Assembly (NCBI GenBank): GCA_019638185.1
Contig: JAHBUH010000012.1
Span: forward strand, 60,593-124,592
Reading direction: 5' to 3'
DNA: 64,000 nucleotides
DNA from: Leadbetterella sp.
GTDB taxonomy: Bacteria > Bacteroidota > Bacteroidia > Cytophagales > Spirosomataceae
The notes under the pieces were generated by a model. It had not been told where the DNA came from. It saw only the letters and a program-made list of their open reading frames with translations, and did no database searches. The translations under genes and the position numbers were made by a program. This document shows, in pieces, positions 35,606 to 44,700 of the stretch (its first letter is position 1; each line of letters opens with the position of its first letter).

Positions 35606-38047
35606 ATGCTCAGAATTGTTTTCTTTTTTTGTGTGCTTTGCTCTGTAAATGTCATGGGGCAGGCCGATGTCAGCGGGTCATTACAAAGTGACCGGGAACC
35701 ACTGATGTTTGCCAATGTATCCCTGTTTAATTCCCGCACTAATGATTATGTAAAAGGGGTTCAGACCGACCTGGAAGGGAAGTTTACACTGACGGCCATC
35801 CCGGAAGGAACCTATTACCTGAAAGCCAGTTATGTGGGCTTCCAGGATTTTCAAAAGAACGATATTGTGGTGGAAAACGGCAAAAACCTGGACCTGGGTG
35901 CTTTGCAGCTCCAGGCCACCGGTAAGCTCCTGGAAGAAGTGGTGGTGGCCGGTGCCAAGCCCGCCATGGAGCTCCAGATGGACAGGAAAGTGTTTAACGT
36001 GGGTCAGAGTGCCATCAGCGTAGGCGGAACGGCCACCGATCTTCTGGCCAATGTACCCTCCCTCCAGGTAGACATGGACGGCTCGGTGAGCCTGCGGGGC
36101 TCTTCTAATGTGCGTATCCTGATAGACGGGAAGGAATCGGCCATGGCCGGGAATGACATCACCCGCCTGCTCCAGGCCCTGCCCGCCAATGCCATTGAAC
36201 GGGTGGAAGTGATCACTAATCCTTCCGCCCGGTATGACGCCGAAGGCCAGTCGGGTATCATTAATATCGTACTCAAAAAAGACGCCCGCTACGGGTTTAA
36301 CGGAGCCGTAACCGCCTCAGCAGGCTCTTACGGCAATGCCGGCGCCGGCTTTAACGTGAACTATCGCAACGGGAAGATGAATTATTTCGGTAATTATAAT
36401 TTTAACCGCCGGAATATGGTGGGCGACAGCCGGAATGACACCCGCTTTTTCAGCTCGGAAGCCCGCACCCAAACTTCCAGCGAGAGCACAAGGAGAGGCC
36501 TGAATAACGGCTTCGGTGCCGGGTTGGATTACTACATTGCGGATAAGACTGTGCTGAGTGTATCCGGGAACATGAGCCTGCGGGCTAACGACCGCCGCGA
36601 AGACCTGTTCTACCGCTACATGAATAATCCTGAAATGACGGGCAACAGCGAGCGGTATTCCCGCCAGAAGGAAGATGACCTGGGCTACGATATTAACGTG
36701 AATTTCAAGCAGGAATTTAACCGCAAGGGCGAGGAGCTGACGGCTAATTTTGCCCGCGGAAAAGACACCGAAGAGGGCGTGAATACCTTCCTGCAATTCT
36801 ATACGGAGTCGCGCCAGCTCATGGAAGACCGCCGCAATGAAACCACGGAAAGCGGGAGCAACATGAATATCCAGCTGGATTACGCCCTGCCCATTTCCGA
36901 GACCAGCAAGTTTGGAACCGGTTACCGGACCATCGTCCGTTCATCGGATGAAACCCAGTTTTCACGCTACATGGATTCCAGTAATAACATGGTGCCCGAC
37001 TACCGCATCAGTAACGATTTCCTGATGAAAAGCAGCGTACATGCCCTTTACGTGAATTACGAAAACCAGATCACCCCGACGCTGGGTTTCCAGCTGGGGC
37101 TGAGAGCCGAACAGGCTTACCTGGATACCGAATATAAGTCGTATGATCCGAAGCTTTCTCCCGGGGACCGGTCTGCGAAAGGCCGCCTGGACTACTTCCG
37201 GATCTACCCCAGTGTGTTCCTGACCCGGAAATTTGGCGAAGAAAACCAGTTGCAGGCCAGTTATACCCGGCGGGTAAACCGCCCCCGCGGCTGGCAGGTG
37301 AACCCTTTCATTGATGTGTCAGACCCCATGAACATTTCCCAGGGAAATCCTAACCTGATGCCGGAAGACATTCACTCGTTTGAGCTGAGCTATGCCCGTT
37401 TCTGGGAAAAGGTTACGCTGACTTCATCGGCCTACTACCGCCGCATGAATGATGTGGTGCAGTCCGTGGTGACCTCCGTGGAAGGCACCAGCGGCGCTAC
37501 TTTTTCGCAGTTCCATAACATCAGCCGGAACGAGGCCAGCGGCCTGGAGATGATCTCCCAGATGAACCTCAGTAAAAAACTGAACATTACGGCCAATGCC
37601 AACTTCTTCTTCCGGCGTTTTTTCGGGAGCGAAGAGTTTAACATAGCACCGGCCAAAGGCTTTAACTGGAACGCCAATGCCATCACCAACTACCGTATCC
37701 GGCCCAATCTCTCCGCCCAGATCCGCACCGAATACCGGGCACCTATGGTGCAGGCCCAGGGAAAAAGCCTGGAGGCTTTCATTGTGGATGCCGGCCTGAA
37801 ACTGGATGTGCTGAAGAAAAAAGGCACGGTTAACCTGAACGTAAGAGACCTTTTTAACCAGCGCCGCTGGGGCGGATATACCCAAACAGCCCAGTTTTAC
37901 CGCGAGTACGAGAACCGCTGGATGCGCCGCATGATCATGGTATCTTTCACCTATCGGATAGGACGCATGCAGAATAACGACATGAAGAAAAAATCAAATA
38001 CCGAAAACTCCGGGAACGGCGAATTTGAAGGACGCGAATTCCGTTAA
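35606..38047 (+). CDS. TonB-dependent-receptor-like outer-membrane barrel protein
   Basis: 813 residues. A signal peptide (about 1-19, ending VMG-Q) leads to a carboxypeptidase-regulatory-like domain (20-105: VSGSLQSDREPLMFANVSLF, GTYYLKASYVGF). A short plug follows (about 110-225: VVVAGAKPAMELQMDRKVFNV, LLANVPSLQVDMDGSVSLRGSSNVRILIDGK, RVEVITNPSARYDAEGQSGIINIVLKK). The rest is an outer-membrane barrel of the OMP_b-brl_3 type. This subgroup is often not paired with SusD and its ligands are unknown. The tail is polar and charged beyond the last strand (SFTYRIGRMQ). It is convergent with the fibronectin-type lipoprotein gene, 2 bases apart. Confidence 0.9.
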   Translation: MLRIVFFFCVLCSVNVMGQADVSGSLQSDREPLMFANVSLFNSRTNDYVKGVQTDLEGKFTLTAIPEGTYYLKASYVGFQDFQKNDIVVENGKNLDLGALQLQATGKLLEEVVVAGAKPAMELQMDRKVFNVGQSAISVGGTATDLLANVPSLQVDMDGSVSLRGSSNVRILIDGKESAMAGNDITRLLQALPANAIERVEVITNPSARYDAEGQSGIINIVLKKDARYGFNGAVTASAGSYGNAGAGFNVNYRNGKMNYFGNYNFNRRNMVGDSRNDTRFFSSEARTQTSSESTRRGLNNGFGAGLDYYIADKTVLSVSGNMSLRANDRREDLFYRYMNNPEMTGNSERYSRQKEDDLGYDINVNFKQEFNRKGEELTANFARGKDTEEGVNTFLQFYTESRQLMEDRRNETTESGSNMNIQLDYALPISETSKFGTGYRTIVRSSDETQFSRYMDSSNNMVPDYRISNDFLMKSSVHALYVNYENQITPTLGFQLGLRAEQAYLDTEYKSYDPKLSPGDRSAKGRLDYFRIYPSVFLTRKFGEENQLQASYTRRVNRPRGWQVNPFIDVSDPMNISQGNPNLMPEDIHSFELSYARFWEKVTLTSSAYYRRMNDVVQSVVTSVEGTSGATFSQFHNISRNEASGLEMISQMNLSKKLNITANANFFFRRFFGSEEFNIAPAKGFNWNANAITNYRIRPNLSAQIRTEYRAPMVQAQGKSLEAFIVDAGLKLDVLKKKGTVNLNVRDLFNQRRWGGYTQTAQFYREYENRWMRRMIMVSFTYRIGRMQNNDMKKKSNTENSGNGEFEGREFR

Positions 38048-38049
38048 GC

Positions 38050-39705
38050 TTAATTAACGCAGCCCCCCGTGCTGTATTTCTGTATATTTCCGTAAACGTA
38101 GTTCCCGGCCTCATCTACCGCATAGGCTCTGTAGTTGACGATATTTCCACAGCGGAAGGTGGGAATGATCTCGTTAAAGTTAACCGTACCGGTAACCGGT
38201 GTTACCGGCGTAATGGTCAGCGTTTTGGAATTCAGGAAATCAAAGGTGCTGCTGGCCACATTGTTATAGTAGAAGCCGTAACGCACGATCCGGTAAGTGC
38301 CGGAAACCGCCGTTCCGTACACGCTGTCGCCCTGGTTAGCCGGGGTTAAGGTACTGGAGGTGGTGACCGTTATGGCCTTGAACGTAAGTGTTTTAAAAGA
38401 CAGCGTGCTGCCGTACACCACTTCCCCGTTTACGATAGCGTAGGCCCTGAAATAATAGGTGGTATTCTGGGTCAGGCCGGTCAGATTAAACGAATAATTA
38501 TGCGGGTAAGTGAGGCCGCCTGCACTTTTCGACTGCTTACTATTAGCCGTGGTAGGGTTATTAGACGTACCCCACACTATACCCACTTCAGACAGCGGGA
38601 AGGATCCCTGGCTGTTGATCGTGGCGTTTACCGTAGCGGATACCGTAGTAATAGATGTGGCCGCTTTGGTGCTCACTGAAGGTTTGTCCACGGTGGTGGT
38701 GAAGCTCTTGTTCTCACCGTAGGTGGTAGTGCCGTTCATGATGACGTAGGCCCGGTAATAATAGACCGCTCCAGGGTTCAGGCTCCGGGCGGTGGTGTTA
38801 AACGCTTTCGGGAAAGTGGTCACATCCCCGCTAAAGGCCTGCTTGCTGCCGGAGGTGGTAGGATTAGCCGCGCTACCCCAGCATAAGCCGTACTCGGTGA
38901 TAGGATGCGAGCCTTTGGTGGTCAGCGTACCGGCCAGGTAGGCTTCGGTAGAAGACGGTTTGGATTCATCCGTACGCACGCCCGGCTGTACCAGGTCCTG
39001 GGTCTTGAAAGTCTTATTCTCGCCATAGGTGGTGACCCCGTTCGAGATCACGTAAGCCCGGTAATTATAGGTGGTATTAGGCGTCAGGCTACCCGCTGTG
39101 GTGCTGAAGGCGACCGGGAAGGTGGAGATATTACCTTTAATGCTGTATTTGGTAGTCACATCAGTGGTGGGATTAGCGCCGGTAGCCCATACCAGGCCGT
39201 ATTCCGACACCGCATAGGTGCCTTTCGCCCCGATGCTGCCATTAATTTTGGCCGAATTAGTACCTATGGCTTCCGCTCCGTCGGTTCTTACACCGGGCTG
39301 GCTGATGGCGGAAGTTTTGAATTTAGCGGTCTTGCCAAACGAAGTACCCGCCGGCGTGATGGCATAGGGCCGGGCAAAATACTCGGTGTTAGCTTCCAGG
39401 CCTGTAGCGCTTCCGCTAAAAGCAATGGGCGTGGGCGTAGCGATATCAATAGGCCCTTTAGCGATGCTGTTTTCCGCTACCTCCGGATTTTCATTGGTTT
39501 TGGAATAGGCAAACCCGTGGTCTGTGATCTCCTGGCTGCCCGATTTGGTAATGGAGGACGACAGCGTGGCGGAAAACTCCGTAATGCTGGCAGTGGAAAG
39601 GTCGGAAAACTCGATCGGGGAGCTTTCCACGGCCTCGTCCTTGCAGGCGTGCAGCAGAAGCAGGCCTGTAATCAGGACGGTTAATCTATAAAATGCAGTT
39701 TTCAT
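38050..39705 (-). CDS. Lipoprotein built of fibronectin-III-like repeats (operon gene 4)
   Basis: 551 residues. Lipobox LHAC-K (cysteine 21) gives a membrane-anchored protein. The mature part is four or five tandem beta-sandwich repeats of about 100 residues. Each repeat has a marker segment such as ISEYGLVWATGANPTT, ITEYGLCWGSAANPTT or LSEVGIVWGTSNNPTT, followed by LTPNTTYNYRAYV and TTYGENKTF. These are fibronectin-III-like and typical of Bacteroidota surface adhesins. It is last in the four-gene operon, 7 bases after the previous gene. An adhesion or scaffold role is an inference. Confidence 0.85.
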   Translation of the reverse strand: MKTAFYRLTVLITGLLLLHACKDEAVESSPIEFSDLSTASITEFSATLSSSITKSGSQEITDHGFAYSKTNENPEVAENSIAKGPIDIATPTPIAFSGSATGLEANTEYFARPYAITPAGTSFGKTAKFKTSAISQPGVRTDGAEAIGTNSAKINGSIGAKGTYAVSEYGLVWATGANPTTDVTTKYSIKGNISTFPVAFSTTAGSLTPNTTYNYRAYVISNGVTTYGENKTFKTQDLVQPGVRTDESKPSSTEAYLAGTLTTKGSHPITEYGLCWGSAANPTTSGSKQAFSGDVTTFPKAFNTTARSLNPGAVYYYRAYVIMNGTTTYGENKSFTTTVDKPSVSTKAATSITTVSATVNATINSQGSFPLSEVGIVWGTSNNPTTANSKQSKSAGGLTYPHNYSFNLTGLTQNTTYYFRAYAIVNGEVVYGSTLSFKTLTFKAITVTTSSTLTPANQGDSVYGTAVSGTYRIVRYGFYYNNVASSTFDFLNSKTLTITPVTPVTGTVNFNEIIPTFRCGNIVNYRAYAVDEAGNYVYGNIQKYSTGGCVN

Positions 39706-39712
39706 AACTCAC

Positions 39713-41734
39713 TTATTTTCTTACACTTTTTTCATTTCCGAAATTGCTATCGCGGCCATTGACCCTGACTTTCATGGAATAAAAGTAAAGCTGGCCGGCG
39801 GTGGCCCGGGAATCGGTGAACTGCTCTTTCCCCGGCCCGGCTTCACCCAGTTTCCTGGGTACTTTCTCGTTCTGAAGCCTTACGTACAGATCGTAGCGGT
39901 CGGCCTTCGGCTCCAACAGGTCATTCCAGGTGATTTCTATCCCTTTGGAAGTACTTCTGACATAAATCTCCGGTACCCGCACAGTGATCACCGGCGGGCT
40001 AACGCCCACGGTACCCAGTGCCGGGCCTTCATTGCCAAACATATCCGTAGCGGTTACGGCATACTGGTATTCCCTGCCGGGCTGAATGCTGCGATCCGCA
40101 AAAAGCACTTCCACTACCGGCAGGGTATTCAGCTTCTGAAAGCCCCGGGCTCTCAGCGCGGCAGGAAGCTGCTCTCCGTCAGAAACCGCAGCGCCTTTGC
40201 TCACTTCTTTGCGGTAAACGGAGTAGCTTACCACGCTTTCGTCGTAGGAAACCATGTCTTTCCAGCGCAGGGTGACCCTTCCCGGCTCACTGTAACTTTC
40301 CACGTTATACGGCGTAGGGGGGAGGACCAGCTTTTTCGGACTGCCAAACACCACGTCTGAGGGGCCGCTGACCTTGTTTTCGAAATTCAATGCTTTTATG
40401 TGGTATTTGTAAACCAGCCGGCCGCTTTTTATCGTGGTATCGGTAAAGGCGGTGCCGTCCAGCAGGTTCGAGACCAGCTCAAAATCATCATTTCCCTGGG
40501 GAGCCCGGAATACCTGGTAGCCGCTGACCTCCGGAGAGAGCACCCGGTCCCAGGCCAGGGTGATGTTTCCTTCCTTATCATGGTCCAGTACCACGTTTTC
40601 CGGCGCCTCCACATCACGGCTTTCCACCAGCATCTGGTGCGATACATAGGCCGAGGGCTCGGAGATGTTCTGGCGAAGGCCCAGCACCCGGAACCGGTAA
40701 TGGTACAGGGTGTTCGGAAGTATGCGCTGGTCATAATAGGAAGTGGCAGCGGCAGATAAGGTATCCAGCAGGATAAACCCTTCTTCCGGGTTTTTGCTCC
40801 TTTCTACCAGGATAGCGCTCATGAGCTCGGTATGGGCGATCTTGTCCCAGCTGACCAGGATGCCGCCCAGCGTATCTTTTATTTGGGCTATGGGCACCTG
40901 CGGAAGATTCCTGAATGTCTGGGAGATCAGGTAAGTGGTGTCTGATTTAGGGCCTTCCAACCCCACCAGGGTGACGGGTACCAGGTAAAAGCTATAGGAA
41001 AGGTCCGGGGTGGTGCGTTGCATCCAGTTAAATACGATGTCGTTATCCACCTGGTTAGCCAGTGAAAAGCCCACCTTTTTGAAGCCGGCATTGGCTTTTT
41101 CCTGCATCCATATTTCCCCCATCAATGCCTCCGGTGATCTTTCAGGGTTCAGGCTCCAGGAAACGGAAACGCTGGAATCGGTTTCCTGTACGCCCCGAAG
41201 TACCGGCTTTTCAATAACCGGCGGTACACCCAGGGTCAGGCTGCCTTCTACCTCGTTTTCCTTCTTATTGCCTGTAGTAATGTATTCCACTTTGTATTTT
41301 ACGGTTTTCCCGGCCTTTTTTGCCTCGGTATCTTTGTAAGCGGCACCCATGGCGACCAGGAAATCCATATTCAGCGCTATCATCCCGTATTTTTCCAGCT
41401 CGGGGTTTGCTTTTACGTATTCCCAGGCGGCATCTTCACTTTTAAGCTGCTTCAGCATCATGATGTTCCGGAGCGCGCCCGGGCCGGCCGCTCTGACGAA
41501 GTTCTCGCGGGTGAGCGGGGCCTGGATACGACCCAGGGGCTTAAATTCTTTTTCGCCGGCCAGCGACCGGTACAGCAGGGCGCCGGTCACGCTGCCCATA
41601 GGGGTCTGTTCGGAAAGGCTTTGGTTAGAAATAAACACATAAACCGCGTCTTTTCCTTCCTTGATATTGAGCTGGGCAAAGCCGTTCAGGCAGACCATAA
41701 ACAGGAGGACAATAATTTTCAGGTTCGTTTTCAT
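39713..41734 (-). CDS. Exported multi-fibronectin-III protein (operon gene 3)
   Basis: 673 residues with a signal peptide (about 1-20, NGFA-Q). An N-terminal region of about 190 residues unlike fibronectin (KEGKDAVYVFISNQSLSEQ, LNMDFLVAMGAAYKDTEAKK) is followed by roughly five fibronectin type III domains, recognisable by repeated ITLAWDRVL, VTLRWKDMV and IEITWNDLL strands and by SGYQVFRA and SYSVYRKE. No T9SS sorting signal or lipobox is seen, so the protein is periplasmic or held on the surface by partners. It is 2 bases downstream of the giant gene. Confidence 0.82.
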   Translation of the reverse strand: MKTNLKIIVLLFMVCLNGFAQLNIKEGKDAVYVFISNQSLSEQTPMGSVTGALLYRSLAGEKEFKPLGRIQAPLTRENFVRAAGPGALRNIMMLKQLKSEDAAWEYVKANPELEKYGMIALNMDFLVAMGAAYKDTEAKKAGKTVKYKVEYITTGNKKENEVEGSLTLGVPPVIEKPVLRGVQETDSSVSVSWSLNPERSPEALMGEIWMQEKANAGFKKVGFSLANQVDNDIVFNWMQRTTPDLSYSFYLVPVTLVGLEGPKSDTTYLISQTFRNLPQVPIAQIKDTLGGILVSWDKIAHTELMSAILVERSKNPEEGFILLDTLSAAATSYYDQRILPNTLYHYRFRVLGLRQNISEPSAYVSHQMLVESRDVEAPENVVLDHDKEGNITLAWDRVLSPEVSGYQVFRAPQGNDDFELVSNLLDGTAFTDTTIKSGRLVYKYHIKALNFENKVSGPSDVVFGSPKKLVLPPTPYNVESYSEPGRVTLRWKDMVSYDESVVSYSVYRKEVSKGAAVSDGEQLPAALRARGFQKLNTLPVVEVLFADRSIQPGREYQYAVTATDMFGNEGPALGTVGVSPPVITVRVPEIYVRSTSKGIEITWNDLLEPKADRYDLYVRLQNEKVPRKLGEAGPGKEQFTDSRATAGQLYFYSMKVRVNGRDSNFGNEKSVRK

Positions 41735-41736
41735 AA

Positions 41737-44700
41737 CTATTTCCCTAAACTTAAGCTTAATTTTAAACCGCTCTGCGAGTTATAGGTGGCATCCGCCGAA
41801 GCGCTGGCGCAGATTTTTAACCCACAGGGGATGGGGCAGACCCGGCACCCCAGGATACAGGCATTAAAGCAGCCTCCCCAGGTAATGCCGTTACAGCCAC
41901 CGTTACAGCCGATATGCCCCCTGAGATGACCGGAGAAATGCCCTCCGGCGCCCCACGAGCTGGAATTGTAATAACCTTCCAGCATACCCGACAGGCCCAC
42001 ATCGGCCGAGGCGATGGTACCGATATCAAAGACGCTCACGCTTCCGCCGGCTGACCAGCCCGAAGCTACCTTAAATCCGAAGGAGTTGGACCGGAAATTG
42101 GCATACACCTCGCAGTTGGCAAAATTGTGGTACCAGAGTGATGCACTGGCCAGGTCCAGGAAAGAGGCGGTATAAGGCCCCAGGCGTATGCTGGAGCTGG
42201 TGCCGAAATAGCCCCCGTAGAGCCGGCCGTTAGTGAGCACGTAGCCGGGGATATCCCGCAGCGACTCGTGCTTATTCTGAGGAATATTCCAGCCGGCGGC
42301 CAGTGTAACGTTACTGTTAAAGATGCTCAGGATACTGGTCCGCGAGTAACCCGCCACAAACCAATAGTTACTTCCGGCACCCGTATAAAGCTCCAGGTGT
42401 ACGCCGGAATAGCTTTCCACGCTGATGCCTTTCATCAGGTTAAAGCCGGCTCCGAATTTTCCGTCAATAAAAAACTGCTTCTTATTAAAATCCAGTTTCA
42501 ATGTGGCCGTGCCCACCTCCCAGGAAGTCAGTACTTTTACGAAGGCGTTACCTTCAAATATAGGCCCGCCGGGGGTGGATGTAATAATCACCCTCACGGG
42601 ATCCAGGGCCACCATACCGTTCGGATCCGGTGCCACGGTGATCCTGCCCCCGGCATTGATGCTGTAGATATTTTTGGCAAAATCAAAATCGAATCCCCCC
42701 TGCAGCTTATCCAGCTTGACCACCCCGATAGGAATGACCATATTGGCCATAAACTGGGCGCCTACCCGCGGCTTGGTGCCTTGCTTAATGTACCAGAATT
42801 CGAGACCTACCCCGGGGAGGCCGGCTATTTTAAGCCCGCCCTTTCCTCTGAACTCATTTTCATTAAAGGCCAGTTTAGCTTCCAACTCTATAGCCGACAT
42901 CAGGCTAAAATAGATTCCCAGCTCATCCATTCGCGGTGCATAGCCTTTCCGGAAGTGCAGGGTGCCTTCGGCGCCCGCCCCAAACATCGGGATATTCAGC
43001 CTGAATTTCCCACCCACCGTGATGGCCGTGGTCCGGGAATCGAAACCGAATTTCGTGATCCCCAGTTTAGCCATATCCGCGAAATTCACCTCCACGTCGG
43101 TTTTAGCTATCACAGAGAAGTCGCCGTTGGTAGCAATACTGAAATTATTCAGCTCCACCTTCTGCTTGATCCACTTAGGAAGTTCAATGGTTCCGGCGCC
43201 CACGAAACGGTAATGATTGGCTCCGGCCAGCTTCTGGAAGGAGAAGTCTTTACCCGGCGTGGTCTTAAATTTAACCAGGCCAAAAATATCAATGCCCGCT
43301 GAAGGAAGCTGGAAGGTGCCGCCGGAGAGGCTTCCGTTATTAATGCCCAGCTCACGTACGCCTATTTTAGCCGTTTCGGATGACGGAATGGGTACATCCA
43401 TATCGCCGGACAGCCGCAGGCCGTAAGGATTGATCTGTACACCTGTCAGTTTCAGTTTCCAGCTGACCAGGGTAAGGGTGGGGGCGGGGTTCAGGTTAAC
43501 GGCGGCATTTTTAATCTCACCGCGCCGGTTGATGGTAAGGCCAGTCAGGTTAAGTTCCTGGTTACTCAGGAGGGGCACCCCGTCTATCCGGATCTTGCCT
43601 TTCAGGTTTATCCCTTCCTTATCTATCCGGGAATTCGCCAGGTCAGGGATCAGCGTAATGCCGTAAAGCTGCCATCCCTCGGTCTTACCGGCTATGCCCA
43701 AAGAACTCACACCCACATCACCGGAGCTGTTAATAGGGGCTATAAAGTTACCGCTTTCCGGTTTTAGGGTGAGGGGCACATCCGGAAGCCGGATGCCGCT
43801 GAGGGAGCTGAACGTACGGCCGATGTCTATGACGCCCTCACCCGTGAGTTCACCCCGGGTGCGGTTACTGCCTTCCACCGCCCTGAGCCGGATCCCGGAG
43901 GCATTTTTAAGGGTTATGGCTATAAAATCAAATGCTTTGAGCCGGATCTCCGAAACATCCGTCACCAGCTCATTGTCTTTGGGGTAGATGGTATTGCCTT
44001 CTTTGACCACTACCTTATCCGTGAATTTTACCCGGAAGCCCGGGTTCTCGGCCATTTTAAATACCGGGTTATCCGGGATATCCCGGAGCTCGCCTGAAAT
44101 GATAAATTCATTGGCATTAGCACCGGGAGTGGATTTATGGAGCACCAGCTTAAAGCCGAGCAGGCTGGATGCATTAAAACCGGGGTCGGTGAGGTTAAAA
44201 TCTACCGTAGCGGCCTGGTTAGCCGTAAAGGTCTGGGTCTTGCTGTCGCTGAGCAGGCCTTCCTTACTGGCTATAAGCGTATATTCTCCTGCCGGCACGC
44301 CGGAAAGCACGTAATTTCCGCCGGCGTCAGTCACGGTCCGGATGTGTTCCAGGCCCTCCACCGCTACTTCGGCTCCGGCCAATGCGGCCCCTTTGCTGCG
44401 TACCTGCCCTTTGGCCTGCGCGCCGGGCTTGAGGCTGACCTCCACGGCTATGGTATCTTTAGAGGCGTCAATGGCCAGCTCCGCTTTTACGCTGGCATAA
44501 AAAGAATCGGGCGGGCCGTTTACGATCAGGGCGGCATTACCTCCAGGTACATTCTGCACAATGGCCACGCCGTCAGCACCGGTACTGAAAGAAGTGCTGC
44601 TCCCTTCCGCCTTAACGGCCGCATTCGCTATGGGCTGCTGGGTGCCGTGGTCTTTCACCTTCACTTTCACATAGAAGTTACTCATAACGATCACGTGGTT

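Noticed and set aside
42268-43302. 344-codon plus-strand open frame within the giant surface gene
   Set aside because: Antisense shadow; the minus frame is continuous for 1941 codons with coherent domains.
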